From JAAZZY01 sp964612505 (GTDB taxonomy: Bacteria; Chlamydiota; Chlamydiia; Chlamydiales; JAAZZY01), in NCBI GenBank assembly GCA_964612505.1, contig CAZTEX010000018.1, positions 1-35,400 on the forward strand: 35,400 bases of DNA, given 5' to 3'. The position numbers and the translations under genes are program-made. The notes under the pieces were generated by a model. It was given only the letters and a program-made list of their open reading frames with translations, was not told where the DNA came from and made no database searches. This document shows, piece after piece, positions 16,589 through 24,077 of the stretch. Within the stretch, counting starts at the first letter, position 1; the number at the start of each line of letters is the position of its first letter.

Positions 16589-17499
16589 TTTCCAATAACT
16601 TGATCATAGGATCGGAAGTGCTTTTTACAAATCATATCTAGGGCCTCTACCCCATGTTTTTTTACAATAGCAACAGCAGTTGTTAGCGTTGCGGCAGAAG
16701 CGCCTTTGGGTAATTCTATACCGAGTTTTTCACCCAGTTCTTTGAGGCTATTTAAGAAAGTAGCTCGGGCTAAAACAGCCGCAGCAGCTACTAAAACGTC
16801 TTCTTCAGCTCGCACACGAAGCTCAAGTTCAATGTCCTTGTTTTTTTTCAAGACAGCAGAGCGAATTAAGCTATCTGAGGCAAATTTATCAATCAGGGCT
16901 TTTTTACAAGAGGTCTTCAGTGAAAGTTGTTCAATTACTGTAGAATGTGCCCAAGCTAAAAGAAAATTCAAATTCTTAAACTTTAAATACAATTCATTAT
17001 ATTTTTCGGGACCGATTTTAATAATATGATGTTGATATCCCTCTTTAATTTTTTTTGCTAAGTCTAACGTTTTCTTATCGCTTAGCTTTTTTGTATCTCG
17101 AATTCCCAAAGTGAGTAATTTTTCAATATCTTCTCTACTTCCATAAACTCCCGCAATGCAAAGAGGGCCAAAAAAATCTCCCTTGCCTGCCTCATCACAA
17201 CCCATGTGAGATGATGTGTCAACATATTCAATGGCATGGCTATAAGTAAAGTTTTTGAGTATTTCAGGCTCTAAATAAAACTCAATAAATTCAGCCATCT
17301 CTTTTCCTTGCACCATGAGTTTTCCTGACTCATAAAGAGTCACAGAAACACCTTTTTTTTTAGCGCTAAAGACCGTATAAGCTGGCTTTTCTAAACTGAA
17401 ATTAAAGTTCACAAGATCTGCTTTTAACTTATCAGTTAAGGATAAATCGACTTCCGTTACAAAACATGCAGTTTTTGCTTTTTTTTCATTTGATGACAT
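16582..17499 (-). CDS. rnhC: ribonuclease HIII
   Basis: Endonuclease that cuts RNA in RNA-DNA hybrids. 305 residues, longer than RNase HII because of an N-terminal TBP-like substrate-binding domain (about 1-85, including YTVFSAKKKGVSVTLYESGK and LMVQGKE). The catalytic part opens with MGCDEAGKGDFFGPL (Asp102, Glu103), where GKGD replaces the GRGP of RNase HII. It continues with RDTKKLSDKKTL, a candidate catalytic acid in ALIDKFASD and AEEDVLVAAAAVLARATF. The window also carries an RNase HII gene at 28954. It reads away from rodZ across a 93-bp divergent gap, the neighbour relation I recall for the C. trachomatis counterparts. Confidence 0.93.
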   Translation of the reverse strand: MSSNEKKAKTACFVTEVDLSLTDKLKADLVNFNFSLEKPAYTVFSAKKKGVSVTLYESGKLMVQGKEMAEFIEFYLEPEILKNFTYSHAIEYVDTSSHMGCDEAGKGDFFGPLCIAGVYGSREDIEKLLTLGIRDTKKLSDKKTLDLAKKIKEGYQHHIIKIGPEKYNELYLKFKNLNFLLAWAHSTVIEQLSLKTSCKKALIDKFASDSLIRSAVLKKNKDIELELRVRAEEDVLVAAAAVLARATFLNSLKELGEKLGIELPKGASAATLTTAVAIVKKHGVEALDMICKKHFRSYDQVIGKC

Positions 17500-17524
17500 A
17501 GTACTATCTAAAAGTTACAGATCA

Positions 17525-17541
17525 TGATAAATATTTTATCA
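17525..17541. promoter_or_regulatory. inverted repeat between divergent rnhC and rodZ
   Basis: TGATAAA-TAT-TTTATCA is a perfect 7-bp inverted repeat with a 3-bp spacer in the middle of the divergent 93-bp gap, followed 6 bp later by TTGATA, a possible -35 for rodZ. It could be an operator. The surroundings are so AT-rich that chance is possible. Confidence 0.3.
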
Positions 17542-17592
17542 AAAGAGTTGATAATTTTGCATTAATTAAATTGTTGAATAACAGGGGCCGAT

Positions 17593-18000
17593 ATGCTAGA
17601 TAATATGAAAAAAATGGGTGAAATGTTTAAAGAGAGACGCATAGAGCGTAATCTCTCTTTAAAAGAGATCGAAACAGCAACCTCTATTCGGATGAACTTT
17701 TTAAAAGGGATAGAAGAAGGTGAACTTTTTAATATGATTTCACATGTCTATGCTCATGGTTTTATTCAGCAATATGCCCAATTTCTGGGGTTGGATGGTA
17801 ATAGAATTTTGAAAGATCAGATGCCTGCTCGTAAAGAGGGGATTAAACATGAGTTTACTTATGGTCTTGGAACTCTAGAAATTCGTCCAACAGCAGGTCA
17901 GGGAATGAAGTGGGTTCCTAACTTTGCTTGGATAGCCATCGCAGCTTTAATTATTGGTGCGGCATGGTTATTTGCTAAATATTTAGGAGTTATCGCGTAA
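17593..18000 (+). CDS. rodZ: minimal RodZ-like cytoskeletal/membrane protein
   Basis: 135 residues. An N-terminal Cro/C1-type helix-turn-helix of the RodZ kind occupies about residues 10-80 (KERRIERNLSLKEIETATSIR, then FLKGIEEGE and SHVYAHGFIQQYAQFLGLD), the domain that binds MreB in other bacteria. After a short linker, one membrane segment runs from about 110 to 128 (FAWIAIAALIIGAAWLFAKYLG), and the protein stops there. The long periplasmic domain of E. coli RodZ is absent, as in other Chlamydiae. It probably anchors MreB, which replaces FtsZ in chlamydial division, to the inner membrane. Its TAA is directly followed by the ATG of the DUF368 gene without a single spacer base, so the two are surely co-transcribed. 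Confidence 0.85.
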   Translation: MLDNMKKMGEMFKERRIERNLSLKEIETATSIRMNFLKGIEEGELFNMISHVYAHGFIQQYAQFLGLDGNRILKDQMPARKEGIKHEFTYGLGTLEIRPTAGQGMKWVPNFAWIAIAALIIGAAWLFAKYLGVIA

Positions 18001-19179
18001 ATGAATCTTTCTAAAATTAAAGCTTGGTTTTTGCTCTATTGTCAAGGGATGATGATGGGAATAGCCGATTTAATTCCCGGAGTTTCTGGAGGCACCGTCG
18101 CTTTCATCTGTGGTTTACACCCCAAATTATTAATGGGGCTTAAAACATTGAGGCTTGCCTCTGTTAAAAATCCTAAAAAAATTGCCTGGTTTGTTTTAAC
18201 CTCTGTTGCTTTTGGAATAGTAACGACAATAGCTTTGGGCTCGCATTTGGTTTTCCATCTTTTAAACCACAACATCTATCAAGGTCTTCTGCGTGCTCTT
18301 TTTATGGGATTGATTATAGGTTCGGTTTTTTATTGCATCAGGCAAGTTCCTAAATGGCGCTTTTATCAGTATGCTTTATTAATTATGGGTATTTTGGTCG
18401 CTTTTTCAATTTCTTATTTCTGCACTCGTTATTCTTCAGAACCCCTCTTTGATGTCCCACTAGAAATTGCTGCGCCTGAAAAAGTTTTAAATGAAGCTAG
18501 TAATTATGATTATCATAAAAAGCTTTTGAAGAATGTGAATTGGTCTAATTTAAAGGCGCTGTATCAAGACGAGTTGATTGACTCAGACACCTGGATTTTT
18601 AGTCATGATTTTGACCGCTTTTTGCAAGTGGAAAGTTGTTTAGAACGCAATCAGAATATCGCTTTTTATATCAAGTTAGGCGTTTGCGGTGCATTATCAA
18701 TCGGCGCTATGATTTTACCTGGAATTTCAGGTAACCAAGTGATGCAGATGATGGGGTGCTATGAAACGATTATTCAAGCCATTGCTCTTTGGACGGAAGG
18801 CATTTTTCGAGGATCTTTTATTAATGGTTCATTTTGGATTTTATTTAGTTTAGGGATCGGGATTTTAGTAGGCTTAGCCACTTTTTCACGTCTTTTAATC
18901 TATTTTTATCAAAAATACTTTTCGATCACACTTTCTGCTTTAATTGGCTTTATGATTGGCTCGATTCCCAATCTGTGGCCCTTTTGGAAAGTAACTTATC
19001 ATATTAGCTTGCTAAAGGATCGATACTATTTAACATTGCAACGTTTGCGGCCGGAGCTTCCTGCATTGACCTCTTATCAAACCGGGCTTGCTTTAGCGAT
19101 GATGGTTTTGGGGGTTGCAATTGTGATTATGCTTGAACGCAAGCTGGCTTTCAAAAAATTAGAATTTAGAGAAAATTAA
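18001..19179 (+). CDS. DUF368 membrane protein, PopT-type polyprenyl-phosphate translocase
   Basis: DUF368 proteins (PopT) have recently been implicated in returning undecaprenyl phosphate across the cytoplasmic membrane. 392 residues, polytopic. The two symmetry-related family motifs are present: GIADLIPGVSGGT at 20-32 and GAMILPGISGNQV at 235-247, each opening one half of the fold. Between them, about residues 143-220 form a hydrophilic stretch (containing YDYHKKLLKNVNWSNLKALY and DTWIFSHDFDRFLQ) that is not part of the compact members of roughly 300 residues I know. A second polar loop lies near 330-365. It abuts rodZ. The partner pathway is peptidoglycan precursor and lipid-carrier recycling in the inner membrane. 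The family call is firm; transport activity is inferred from family knowledge. Confidence 0.85.
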   Translation: MNLSKIKAWFLLYCQGMMMGIADLIPGVSGGTVAFICGLHPKLLMGLKTLRLASVKNPKKIAWFVLTSVAFGIVTTIALGSHLVFHLLNHNIYQGLLRALFMGLIIGSVFYCIRQVPKWRFYQYALLIMGILVAFSISYFCTRYSSEPLFDVPLEIAAPEKVLNEASNYDYHKKLLKNVNWSNLKALYQDELIDSDTWIFSHDFDRFLQVESCLERNQNIAFYIKLGVCGALSIGAMILPGISGNQVMQMMGCYETIIQAIALWTEGIFRGSFINGSFWILFSLGIGILVGLATFSRLLIYFYQKYFSITLSALIGFMIGSIPNLWPFWKVTYHISLLKDRYYLTLQRLRPELPALTSYQTGLALAMMVLGVAIVIMLERKLAFKKLEFREN

Positions 19180-19207
19180 AAAACTCTAATTTGTTTTAGA
19201 GTTTTTT
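19178..19207. terminator. bidirectional intrinsic terminator
   Basis: AAAAAACTCTAA (19178-19189) pairs perfectly over 12 bp with TTAGAGTTTTTT (19196-19207) around the 6-nt loop TTTGTT. A T-run ends the hairpin in both directions, so it can stop the rodZ-DUF368 transcript on the plus strand and the orphan operon on the minus strand. The stem includes the last two bases of the DUF368 stop codon. Confidence 0.85.
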
Positions 19208-19241
19208 CAGTAATTCTAGATATTAAATGATTTCTGCGCTC

Positions 19242-19940
19242 TTAAGGCTGGTTCAACAGGTTTATTCTATCTAAAAGAGCAGTAGTCGTTGCATTTTGTT
19301 CAGAAAGTATGGCTCTTTCTTCTCGCACAACTGCTATAATTCCAGGCTCATTTCGTCTACCATCTTTAAGGCCACAGATTGTGGTGTAGACTGTTTCAGC
19401 CAGTCCAATGAGTGTTTTATAGTCTGTTTTTCCTTTAAACATCTCTGGATTTTCAAGATTATGAATCAAAGTTGTTAAATTGTCATTGTGGCGTTGAATT
19501 TTTTCTTGCACTTTAGCATCTCTAAAAGAGCAGTTCTGTATCACGGGAATAGCTTTTATTAGAGCTAAAAATCGCTTTTCAGCAGCAGAGTCCTGAGTCC
19601 ATTGCGCCTGCTGTATGAGGTCTGCAGCATCTTGAGTATCTTGTGCTTGGTCATGAAGGCTTGAAAGTCTTTGGGATATTTTTTGTTGAAGAAAAGAGTT
19701 TATTGTAAAGTCAATATAGCGTTGAGTAGAAAGAGCTACTCTTTCAACTTGGTCAAGGGTTTGCAATCGTTCGGAGTTTGAGAGGATTTGTTGCTTTAAC
19801 ACCGTCACTCGTGTTGCACGCAACTTGGTCAGCATAGCTGAATCGGCGTAACCTGTTAGTCTTGATCCATTTGGTCGATGGTCATTTTCTGTAATTGAAA
19901 ATGCAGTTCCAGAAACAACTGTAGCTCCCTTTGCTGTCAT
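19242..19940 (-). CDS. hypothetical helical protein
   Basis: 232 residues; I recognise no family. The first 35 residues are polar and probably disordered (opening MTAKGATVVSGTAFSITEND). The rest is predicted helical, with Gln- and Asp-rich stretches (SLHDQAQDTQDAADLIQQAQ) that could form coiled coil. There is no signal peptide, membrane segment or cysteine cluster. The ATG follows AAGGT at good spacing. It is the last gene of a three-gene minus-strand unit, 9 bp after a small membrane-protein gene, and ends before the bidirectional terminator. A polar N-terminus, helical body and lineage-restricted look are compatible with a secreted effector or a structural protein. That is a guess from composition only. 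Confidence 0.6.
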   Translation of the reverse strand: MTAKGATVVSGTAFSITENDHRPNGSRLTGYADSAMLTKLRATRVTVLKQQILSNSERLQTLDQVERVALSTQRYIDFTINSFLQQKISQRLSSLHDQAQDTQDAADLIQQAQWTQDSAAEKRFLALIKAIPVIQNCSFRDAKVQEKIQRHNDNLTTLIHNLENPEMFKGKTDYKTLIGLAETVYTTICGLKDGRRNEPGIIAVVREERAILSEQNATTTALLDRINLLNQP

Positions 19941-19949
19941 AATTAACCT

Positions 19950-20192
19950 TTATTTTTTTCTTTTTTTGAAAAATTTGCTGAGCCCTTTATAAGGTGAAAA
20001 TTCACTTTCCTTATCATAGTCACTGGCAAAGCTTAAAACAACAAAACTACCAAAGAGCAAAAGTCCCACGATGGGTATGGCAGGCAAATTAAAAATGCTA
20101 ATAATGAGGCACTGAACGATAAAAAATGCAAAGCTTAGCCACCAGCCGAGGGTGATATACTTTGTAAATTTTTTTCGTTTTTGTGGATCCAT
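19950..20192 (-). CDS. small membrane protein with two transmembrane segments
   Basis: 80 residues. A Lys-rich start (MDPQKRKKFTKY) precedes two hydrophobic stretches, about 12-33 (YITLGWWLSFAFFIVQCLII) and 36-55 (NLPAIPIVGLLLFGSFVVLS), with a Lys-rich tail (SKFFKKRKK). Both termini are positive, so a hairpin with both ends in the cytoplasm is likely. AAAAAGGG lies just upstream of the ATG. It sits between the two unrecognised genes of the orphan unit. Two closely spaced membrane segments recall chlamydial Inc proteins, but the hydrophobic hairpin is not clearly of the bilobed Inc kind and the protein is very short. Confidence 0.6.
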   Translation of the reverse strand: MDPQKRKKFTKYITLGWWLSFAFFIVQCLIISIFNLPAIPIVGLLLFGSFVVLSFASDYDKESEFSPYKGLSKFFKKRKK

Positions 20193-20222
20193 TTTAGCCC
20201 TTTTTAATCAGGAGTTATATTT

Positions 20223-20340
20223 TTAGGAAGCCGCCGCCGCCGCAATACTTTCTTCTGTATCTGGAGCTTCATGAAACTCTGCTTCCTCATCGTCAGAAGG
20301 TTCGCCTTCTAGCAAAACATCGCTGGTTGTAGCTGGATCT
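20223..20340 (-). other. probable frameshifted C-terminal tail of the preceding gene
   Basis: In the frame one base off the annotated end, the minus strand reads on from about 20340 as DPATTSDVLLEGEPSDDEEA, then EFHEAPDTEESIAAAAAS, and stops at TAA (20223-20225). Its acidic composition continues that of the upstream coding region, while the annotated ending (QLQPAMFC) does not. The tail closes with four GCG triplets and a GCT, a small trinucleotide repeat. With this reading the gap to the next gene shrinks from 116 to 30 bp. Confidence 0.6.
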
Positions 20341-22102
20341 CAGTCATGTCTGCAGCTTCGTAACCTAGTCCATCTCTCAAATCATCAACGGACCAATTTT
20401 GGGCGATATATATGCTTTCGACAGTTGCATAAAGGCTTGAATCTTCTTCAATCATTGATTTTAAGATATCCCAATAATTACCATCATCATTTGCTACAGT
20501 AACAATCTGAAGAAAAGCTTCAGGATCTCTAGCAGTTTTAAAATCACTCACTAGTTGAGAAAGATGTTCGTTCTCTATTACTAGAGTATTATTTGACTCT
20601 GCTGAAGAAGACTCTGCTTCATCCAGCCATTCGCCATCTTCTGTAGCATTGTCCCAAGGTTCTGACGAATCAACAAGGCTTCCTTCATCTTCACAAAGTT
20701 CTGCAGCAAAACCCATAGGCTCTAATAACAAAGCATTAGCTGCTGAGAGGGGCTGCACTTCATGCATCGCTTCACCAAATTCTGTAGCAAAACCCATAGG
20801 CTCTAATGTCGAAAAAGCAGGCATTGCGTACATAACGTTATCTGCTGGAGGCGCTGATGGTATTGGTGGTTGTGGAGGAAAGTCTACAGCTTCCGGCAGA
20901 CTTGTTGTTAAGTCTACAACTGAGTGGCTTTGAGTAAGGGGCGCGCTTTCAGAAGCTGGTGCAGCTAAAGCCGGTTGGGGAGCTAAAAGCGGTTTTGTCA
21001 AATCAATCTCTCTTTGTAGTGCATTTTCTAATTGTTCCTTGGGCAATTTTTTTTGGCGATATGCTTCTTCCATGGCGGGCAGAAGAGCTGGGTTTTCTTT
21101 AACCATGGATTTGGCAATCACTAAATAAATTGTTTGATGGCCAACTGCTTCCATAATTTTAGAAAAGTCAGCTGGGTTTCTACTTGTTTTAAAGGCAATA
21201 ATGGCATTTAACAAAGCAGTTTCATCACCAGTTCGTTTGATAAAAACAGTACTTTTTTCATCGAGGGGGGTGGTGGTAAATGAAGATGACCTTAGAGCAG
21301 CTTCAGCAATTTCTCGGTTTGCCTGAAGCTCTGCCGCTTCTTGAGCCATGCCACTTGTCGTTAGTTCTATCACTCTCTTAATGCAAAGAGCTTGGTGCTT
21401 CAGTTGTTCAGAATTAAATTTTTGAGAAGCAGGCCTTTTAGCTCTCTCTGTTGGCTGACTGGGATGCACTGTGCTTACTTCAAAATTAAGTTTATCAGCA
21501 TTATAAGCATGCGCTTCTAAAGCTTTAGAAAGTACATCTAGATTTCTTTCTGCTTGCGCCATTTGTATATTAGGACCTTCCGTTTTTGGTTGATCTTTAG
21601 AGCCGAAGAACATCTGTTGAACTAAATGATGAATGGCAACTTGAGTTTCTCTGGTAGAGAATTTGTTTTCGTAAGGAAGGGTTGTTGTTTCAATGGAAAC
21701 TAAATTAGCAACTCTATTTGCAATCTCGTTATAGGTCTCAGTATAGCGAGTAACTTGACTTTTCCCGCGTGAAAGAAACCCTGTTGAGGGCTCTTCTTTT
21801 GAAATGATGGAACGTAACAAAACAGATCCTATGTTGGCTGTCATAGGGTCATTCTCTTCATAGTCATAGTTTGCCGCTCTAATCTCTACAAAGATCTTGG
21901 TAAGCTGTGGAAGGAGCTCTTGGTAAATGGTTCTTAAAGTGGCAGCTGCTTTTGTTAGTTTTTCTTTTAATTCACGGGTATTTATGGCTGCCTTTCTGTC
22001 TGCAGAAATTTGCATTTGTCTCGCCAGATGGGCATCAAAAATACCACTTTGGGGATCAATAACGGTTTTTAGTGCTTTTTCTGCGGAAACTACGGTAGCC
22101 AT
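20309..22102 (-). CDS. large hypothetical protein with internal repeat and acidic C-terminal part
   Basis: 597 residues, unrecognised. The N-terminal 270 residues are helical (opening MATVVSAEKALKTVIDPQSG). A unit of about 65 residues occurs twice: 297-364 (AFKTSRNPADFSKIMEAV, then IAKSMVKENPALLPAMEEAY) and 513-578 (DFKTARDPEAFLQIVTVAN, then ILKSMIEEDSSLYATVESIY). Between them is a Pro/Ala-rich linker (about 375-430) and two copies of LEPMGFA (433-439, 460-466) in an acidic region. The frame ends at a TAG (20309-20311) after QPAMFC. A one-base slip near 20340 would instead extend it by 38 acidic residues to a TAA at 20223-20225. ATG follows AAGAAGGT. First gene of the orphan unit, diverging from tadA. 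There is no membrane segment. Confidence 0.65.
   Translation of the reverse strand: MATVVSAEKALKTVIDPQSGIFDAHLARQMQISADRKAAINTRELKEKLTKAAATLRTIYQELLPQLTKIFVEIRAANYDYEENDPMTANIGSVLLRSIISKEEPSTGFLSRGKSQVTRYTETYNEIANRVANLVSIETTTLPYENKFSTRETQVAIHHLVQQMFFGSKDQPKTEGPNIQMAQAERNLDVLSKALEAHAYNADKLNFEVSTVHPSQPTERAKRPASQKFNSEQLKHQALCIKRVIELTTSGMAQEAAELQANREIAEAALRSSSFTTTPLDEKSTVFIKRTGDETALLNAIIAFKTSRNPADFSKIMEAVGHQTIYLVIAKSMVKENPALLPAMEEAYRQKKLPKEQLENALQREIDLTKPLLAPQPALAAPASESAPLTQSHSVVDLTTSLPEAVDFPPQPPIPSAPPADNVMYAMPAFSTLEPMGFATEFGEAMHEVQPLSAANALLLEPMGFAAELCEDEGSLVDSSEPWDNATEDGEWLDEAESSSAESNNTLVIENEHLSQLVSDFKTARDPEAFLQIVTVANDDGNYWDILKSMIEEDSSLYATVESIYIAQNWSVDDLRDGLGYEAADMTEIQLQPAMFC
20701..20807. repeat. 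imperfect direct repeat of 26 bp inside the 597-residue gene
   Basis: The stretches 20701-20726 and 20782-20807 differ at one position and both contain GCAAAACCCATAGGCTC, which encodes LEPMGFA on the minus strand. Similarity continues for about ten bases on the low-coordinate side. The 81-bp offset (27 codons) keeps the frame, as expected for an old tandem duplication. Confidence 0.7.
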
Positions 22103-22211
22103 GTTTTACCTTCTTATTAGTTTGTGTCCTTAACACAATCTTAATAAATGAAGAATAATTTGTCAATTAAATTATTGGTGCTTACCTTTGTATGGGTGTA
22201 AAGAAAGAGGG

Positions 22212-22242
22212 TAGACATTTTATCTATTAGATGAGCTATACT
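22212..22242 (+). promoter_or_regulatory. possible promoter of tadA
   Basis: TAGACA (22212-22217) and TATACT (22237-22242) resemble sigma-70 boxes with a 19-bp spacer, slightly long. Transcription would begin only a few bases before the ATG at 22251, giving an almost leaderless message; no ribosome-binding site is visible there. Confidence 0.3.
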
Positions 22243-22250
22243 ACTATCCT

Positions 22251-22748
22251 ATGATGAATGCACATGAATCCATACTACGTCAAATTCAGCCTCAGAATGA
22301 GGATGAGCATTTTATGCGCGAGGCTCTTAAAGAGGCTGAAAAAGCTTTCTCGCAATTAGAGGTTCCTATTGGTGCGGTACTTGTCCATGAAGGACAGGTT
22401 ATTGCCAGGGGGTATAATCAGATGGAGCTTTTAAAAGATGCCACTGCTCATGCAGAAATGATCTGCTTAACTGCGGGGAGTAGCTATTATGAAGATTGGA
22501 GGCTGCAGAATGCCGTCCTTTATTGCACTTTAGAACCTTGCTGTATGTGTGCTGGAGCGATGTTTTTAACTCGAATTAAAAGACTTGTTTGGGGGGCTCC
22601 CGATCTTAGACATGGGGCTGCAGGGAGCTGGATTAATCTTTTTAAAGAAAAGCACCCTACCCATCAAATTGAAGTGGTTTCAGGGGTTCTTGGCTCTTAT
22701 AGCGCAGACCTTATGAGGCAGTTTTTCCAAATGAGGCGAGAAAAATAG
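22251..22748 (+). CDS. tadA: tRNA-specific adenosine deaminase
   Basis: Deaminates A34 to inosine in tRNA(Arg)ACG. 165 residues, normal length. The zinc-hydrolase motifs are intact: HAE at 67-69 (TAHAEMICL) and PCCMC with Cys97 and Cys100 (LEPCCMCAGAM), plus VPIGAVLVHEGQVIARGYNQ and VWGAPDLRHGAAGS. Two ATG codons lie in tandem (22251 and 22254) and cannot be told apart. It reads divergently from the orphan unit, and its stop overlaps the next gene by one base. Confidence 0.95.
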   Translation: MMNAHESILRQIQPQNEDEHFMREALKEAEKAFSQLEVPIGAVLVHEGQVIARGYNQMELLKDATAHAEMICLTAGSSYYEDWRLQNAVLYCTLEPCCMCAGAMFLTRIKRLVWGAPDLRHGAAGSWINLFKEKHPTHQIEVVSGVLGSYSADLMRQFFQMRREK

Positions 22749-22990
22749 TGTTAGAAGAAGATCTCAAAAAACTGCTAAAAGAGCTGATCGATGGGCAGCA
22801 AAAAAAGCTGTTTAAAATGGGCAGGAGCTTTGTTCCTACTCTAACTGAAGAAGATCTTCTTCAGCCCAACGATTATGTAGAACTAGAGCATAACCCACTT
22901 TTTCGCTATGAAGAGGGGGTTATTGAAGGGTTAAAAACAGCTGAGATGGCTATTTTGGCTCTGCTTCAGGATCTGAAAAACCAGGTTTAA
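22748..22990 (+). CDS. small conserved hypothetical protein after tadA
   Basis: 80 residues from a GTG that shares one base with the tadA stop (TAGTG). The protein is acidic and largely helical (MLEEDLKKLLKELIDGQQ, ending in TAEMAILALLQDLKNQV) with a central GRSFVPTLTEEDLLQPND. It has no cysteine pairs, signal peptide or membrane segment. As I recall, C. trachomatis has a small gene of unknown function in the same place after its tadA counterpart, which supports a real, co-translated gene. The function is unknown. Confidence 0.75.
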   Translation: MLEEDLKKLLKELIDGQQKKLFKMGRSFVPTLTEEDLLQPNDYVELEHNPLFRYEEGVIEGLKTAEMAILALLQDLKNQV

Positions 22991-22999
22991 TGCGATTTT

Positions 23000-23866
23000 T
23001 TATTGATCTTCTTTCAATTTCTTGCGATAGCGTCTTAATCGCAACTTATCCATGACAGTGAGTTTTTCGTTGTTTTTGACCTTATTGAAGGTCTTATCCA
23101 TGGCCCTTTCTTTGCGCATTTCTTCATCAAATAGGTAGATAATTTTAGAGGAAGAAGGCTTTCTTTTTTTCGATAAAATAAAGTCATCCATTTTTCTCGT
23201 AAAAGAGAAAGGGCTCTTTAAATTATGGAAATAAAGCAAGTAAAGGTAGCTGATAAAAGCGACTAAAAGATGTCCTAGTAAAGCGGCAAAATTTAAATTA
23301 GAGATGTCTTGGAGTAAATAAAGAACGATCAACCCTAGTCCGAGCCAGCGAGTTTGCAAGGCAGGCATTGGCGCAAAGTAAACTTGATTCTCACTTTGGC
23401 TAAAGCAAAAGGCGGTGATTAAGGGAATCATCGCAAAGCTAAGTCCAAAAAGTGGGCCCGGAAAGTGCAAAAGGGTTGCTATTAAAGAGGCGATGATACA
23501 GCCAATAATAGGGGGGAGTCCAAAGAGTTTTAATGTCGTTTTAGGGCCAAAAATTTGATGAACTTTACAACCTATGGTCCAAAGTAGGTAGAGGTCAAAG
23601 CAAAGGCTGAAAAGAAAATAAAAGCTTAAAGACCCTTCTAACTGCGGTAAAAATAGAAAGGTGAAGGGTTGCCAAAAGAAACCTTTTACAAAGGCAGTAA
23701 TATTAAGGCTAAATAAGTGAATAAAAGAAACGCCAATTTTTACCCCTAAAATGGAGTAAAAGAAACCCGAAAGACACCCAAAAGCAAGGCTAATAAGGAC
23801 AAGATACTTAATCAACTTGGGAGTAAAGGGCATCATTCTGTTTGTAAATAAATGAGAATTTGACAT
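23000..23866 (-). CDS. rhomboid-like membrane protein lacking the catalytic serine
   Basis: 288 residues with about six hydrophobic segments and a basic C-terminal tail of roughly 65 residues (ending KLRLRRYRKKLKEDQ). The rhomboid fold is suggested by VKGFFWQPFTFLFLPQ (59-74), LLWTIGCKVHQIFG (93-106) and the last membrane helix with His199 in ALLGHLLVAFISYLYLL, where the catalytic histidine is expected. The GxSG serine motif is not there: the matching place reads HFPGPLFGLS (134-143). It is therefore probably a non-proteolytic rhomboid relative rather than a protease. The gene stands alone, converging with the tadA pair and diverging from rpmE. A later start at residues 11-12 (MMPFTPKL) would also fit the family. 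Confidence 0.7.
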   Translation of the reverse strand: MSNSHLFTNRMMPFTPKLIKYLVLISLAFGCLSGFFYSILGVKIGVSFIHLFSLNITAFVKGFFWQPFTFLFLPQLEGSLSFYFLFSLCFDLYLLWTIGCKVHQIFGPKTTLKLFGLPPIIGCIIASLIATLLHFPGPLFGLSFAMIPLITAFCFSQSENQVYFAPMPALQTRWLGLGLIVLYLLQDISNLNFAALLGHLLVAFISYLYLLYFHNLKSPFSFTRKMDDFILSKKRKPSSSKIIYLFDEEMRKERAMDKTFNKVKNNEKLTVMDKLRLRRYRKKLKEDQ

Positions 23867-23972
23867 CTGTTTATATACCGTTTTACCCGCTTATTTTACA
23901 CTATTTTTGATAAAAATCCTATTATAAATCTTGAAAATGAGGCTTATTTTGATTCAAGAAAAAAGTTTATAG

Positions 23973-23996
23973 AGAAATTTTTTTAAAAAAAATTCT
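23973..23996. repeat. A/T-only hairpin in the divergent gap upstream of rpmE
   Basis: AGAAATTTTTTT (23973-23984) folds back on AAAAAAAATTCT (23985-23996) with one mismatch and no loop. It lies in the 211-bp gap between the rhomboid-like gene and rpmE. It may be a bent or cruciform DNA segment; no gene reads into it, so it is not an obvious terminator. Confidence 0.4.
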
Positions 23997-24077
23997 TTTA
24001 AAAGATTAAAATTTAGGTAGAGTGAATTTATAGTTTTAGCTAAAATACTCGGCAAAATAAAATAGATAGGAGTCCCC

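Noticed and set aside
20649..20933. 94-codon plus-strand frame rich in Ser and Gly opposite the orphan gene
   Set aside because: It is antisense to the Pro-rich and acidic linker, whose codon bias produces such text; no start signal.
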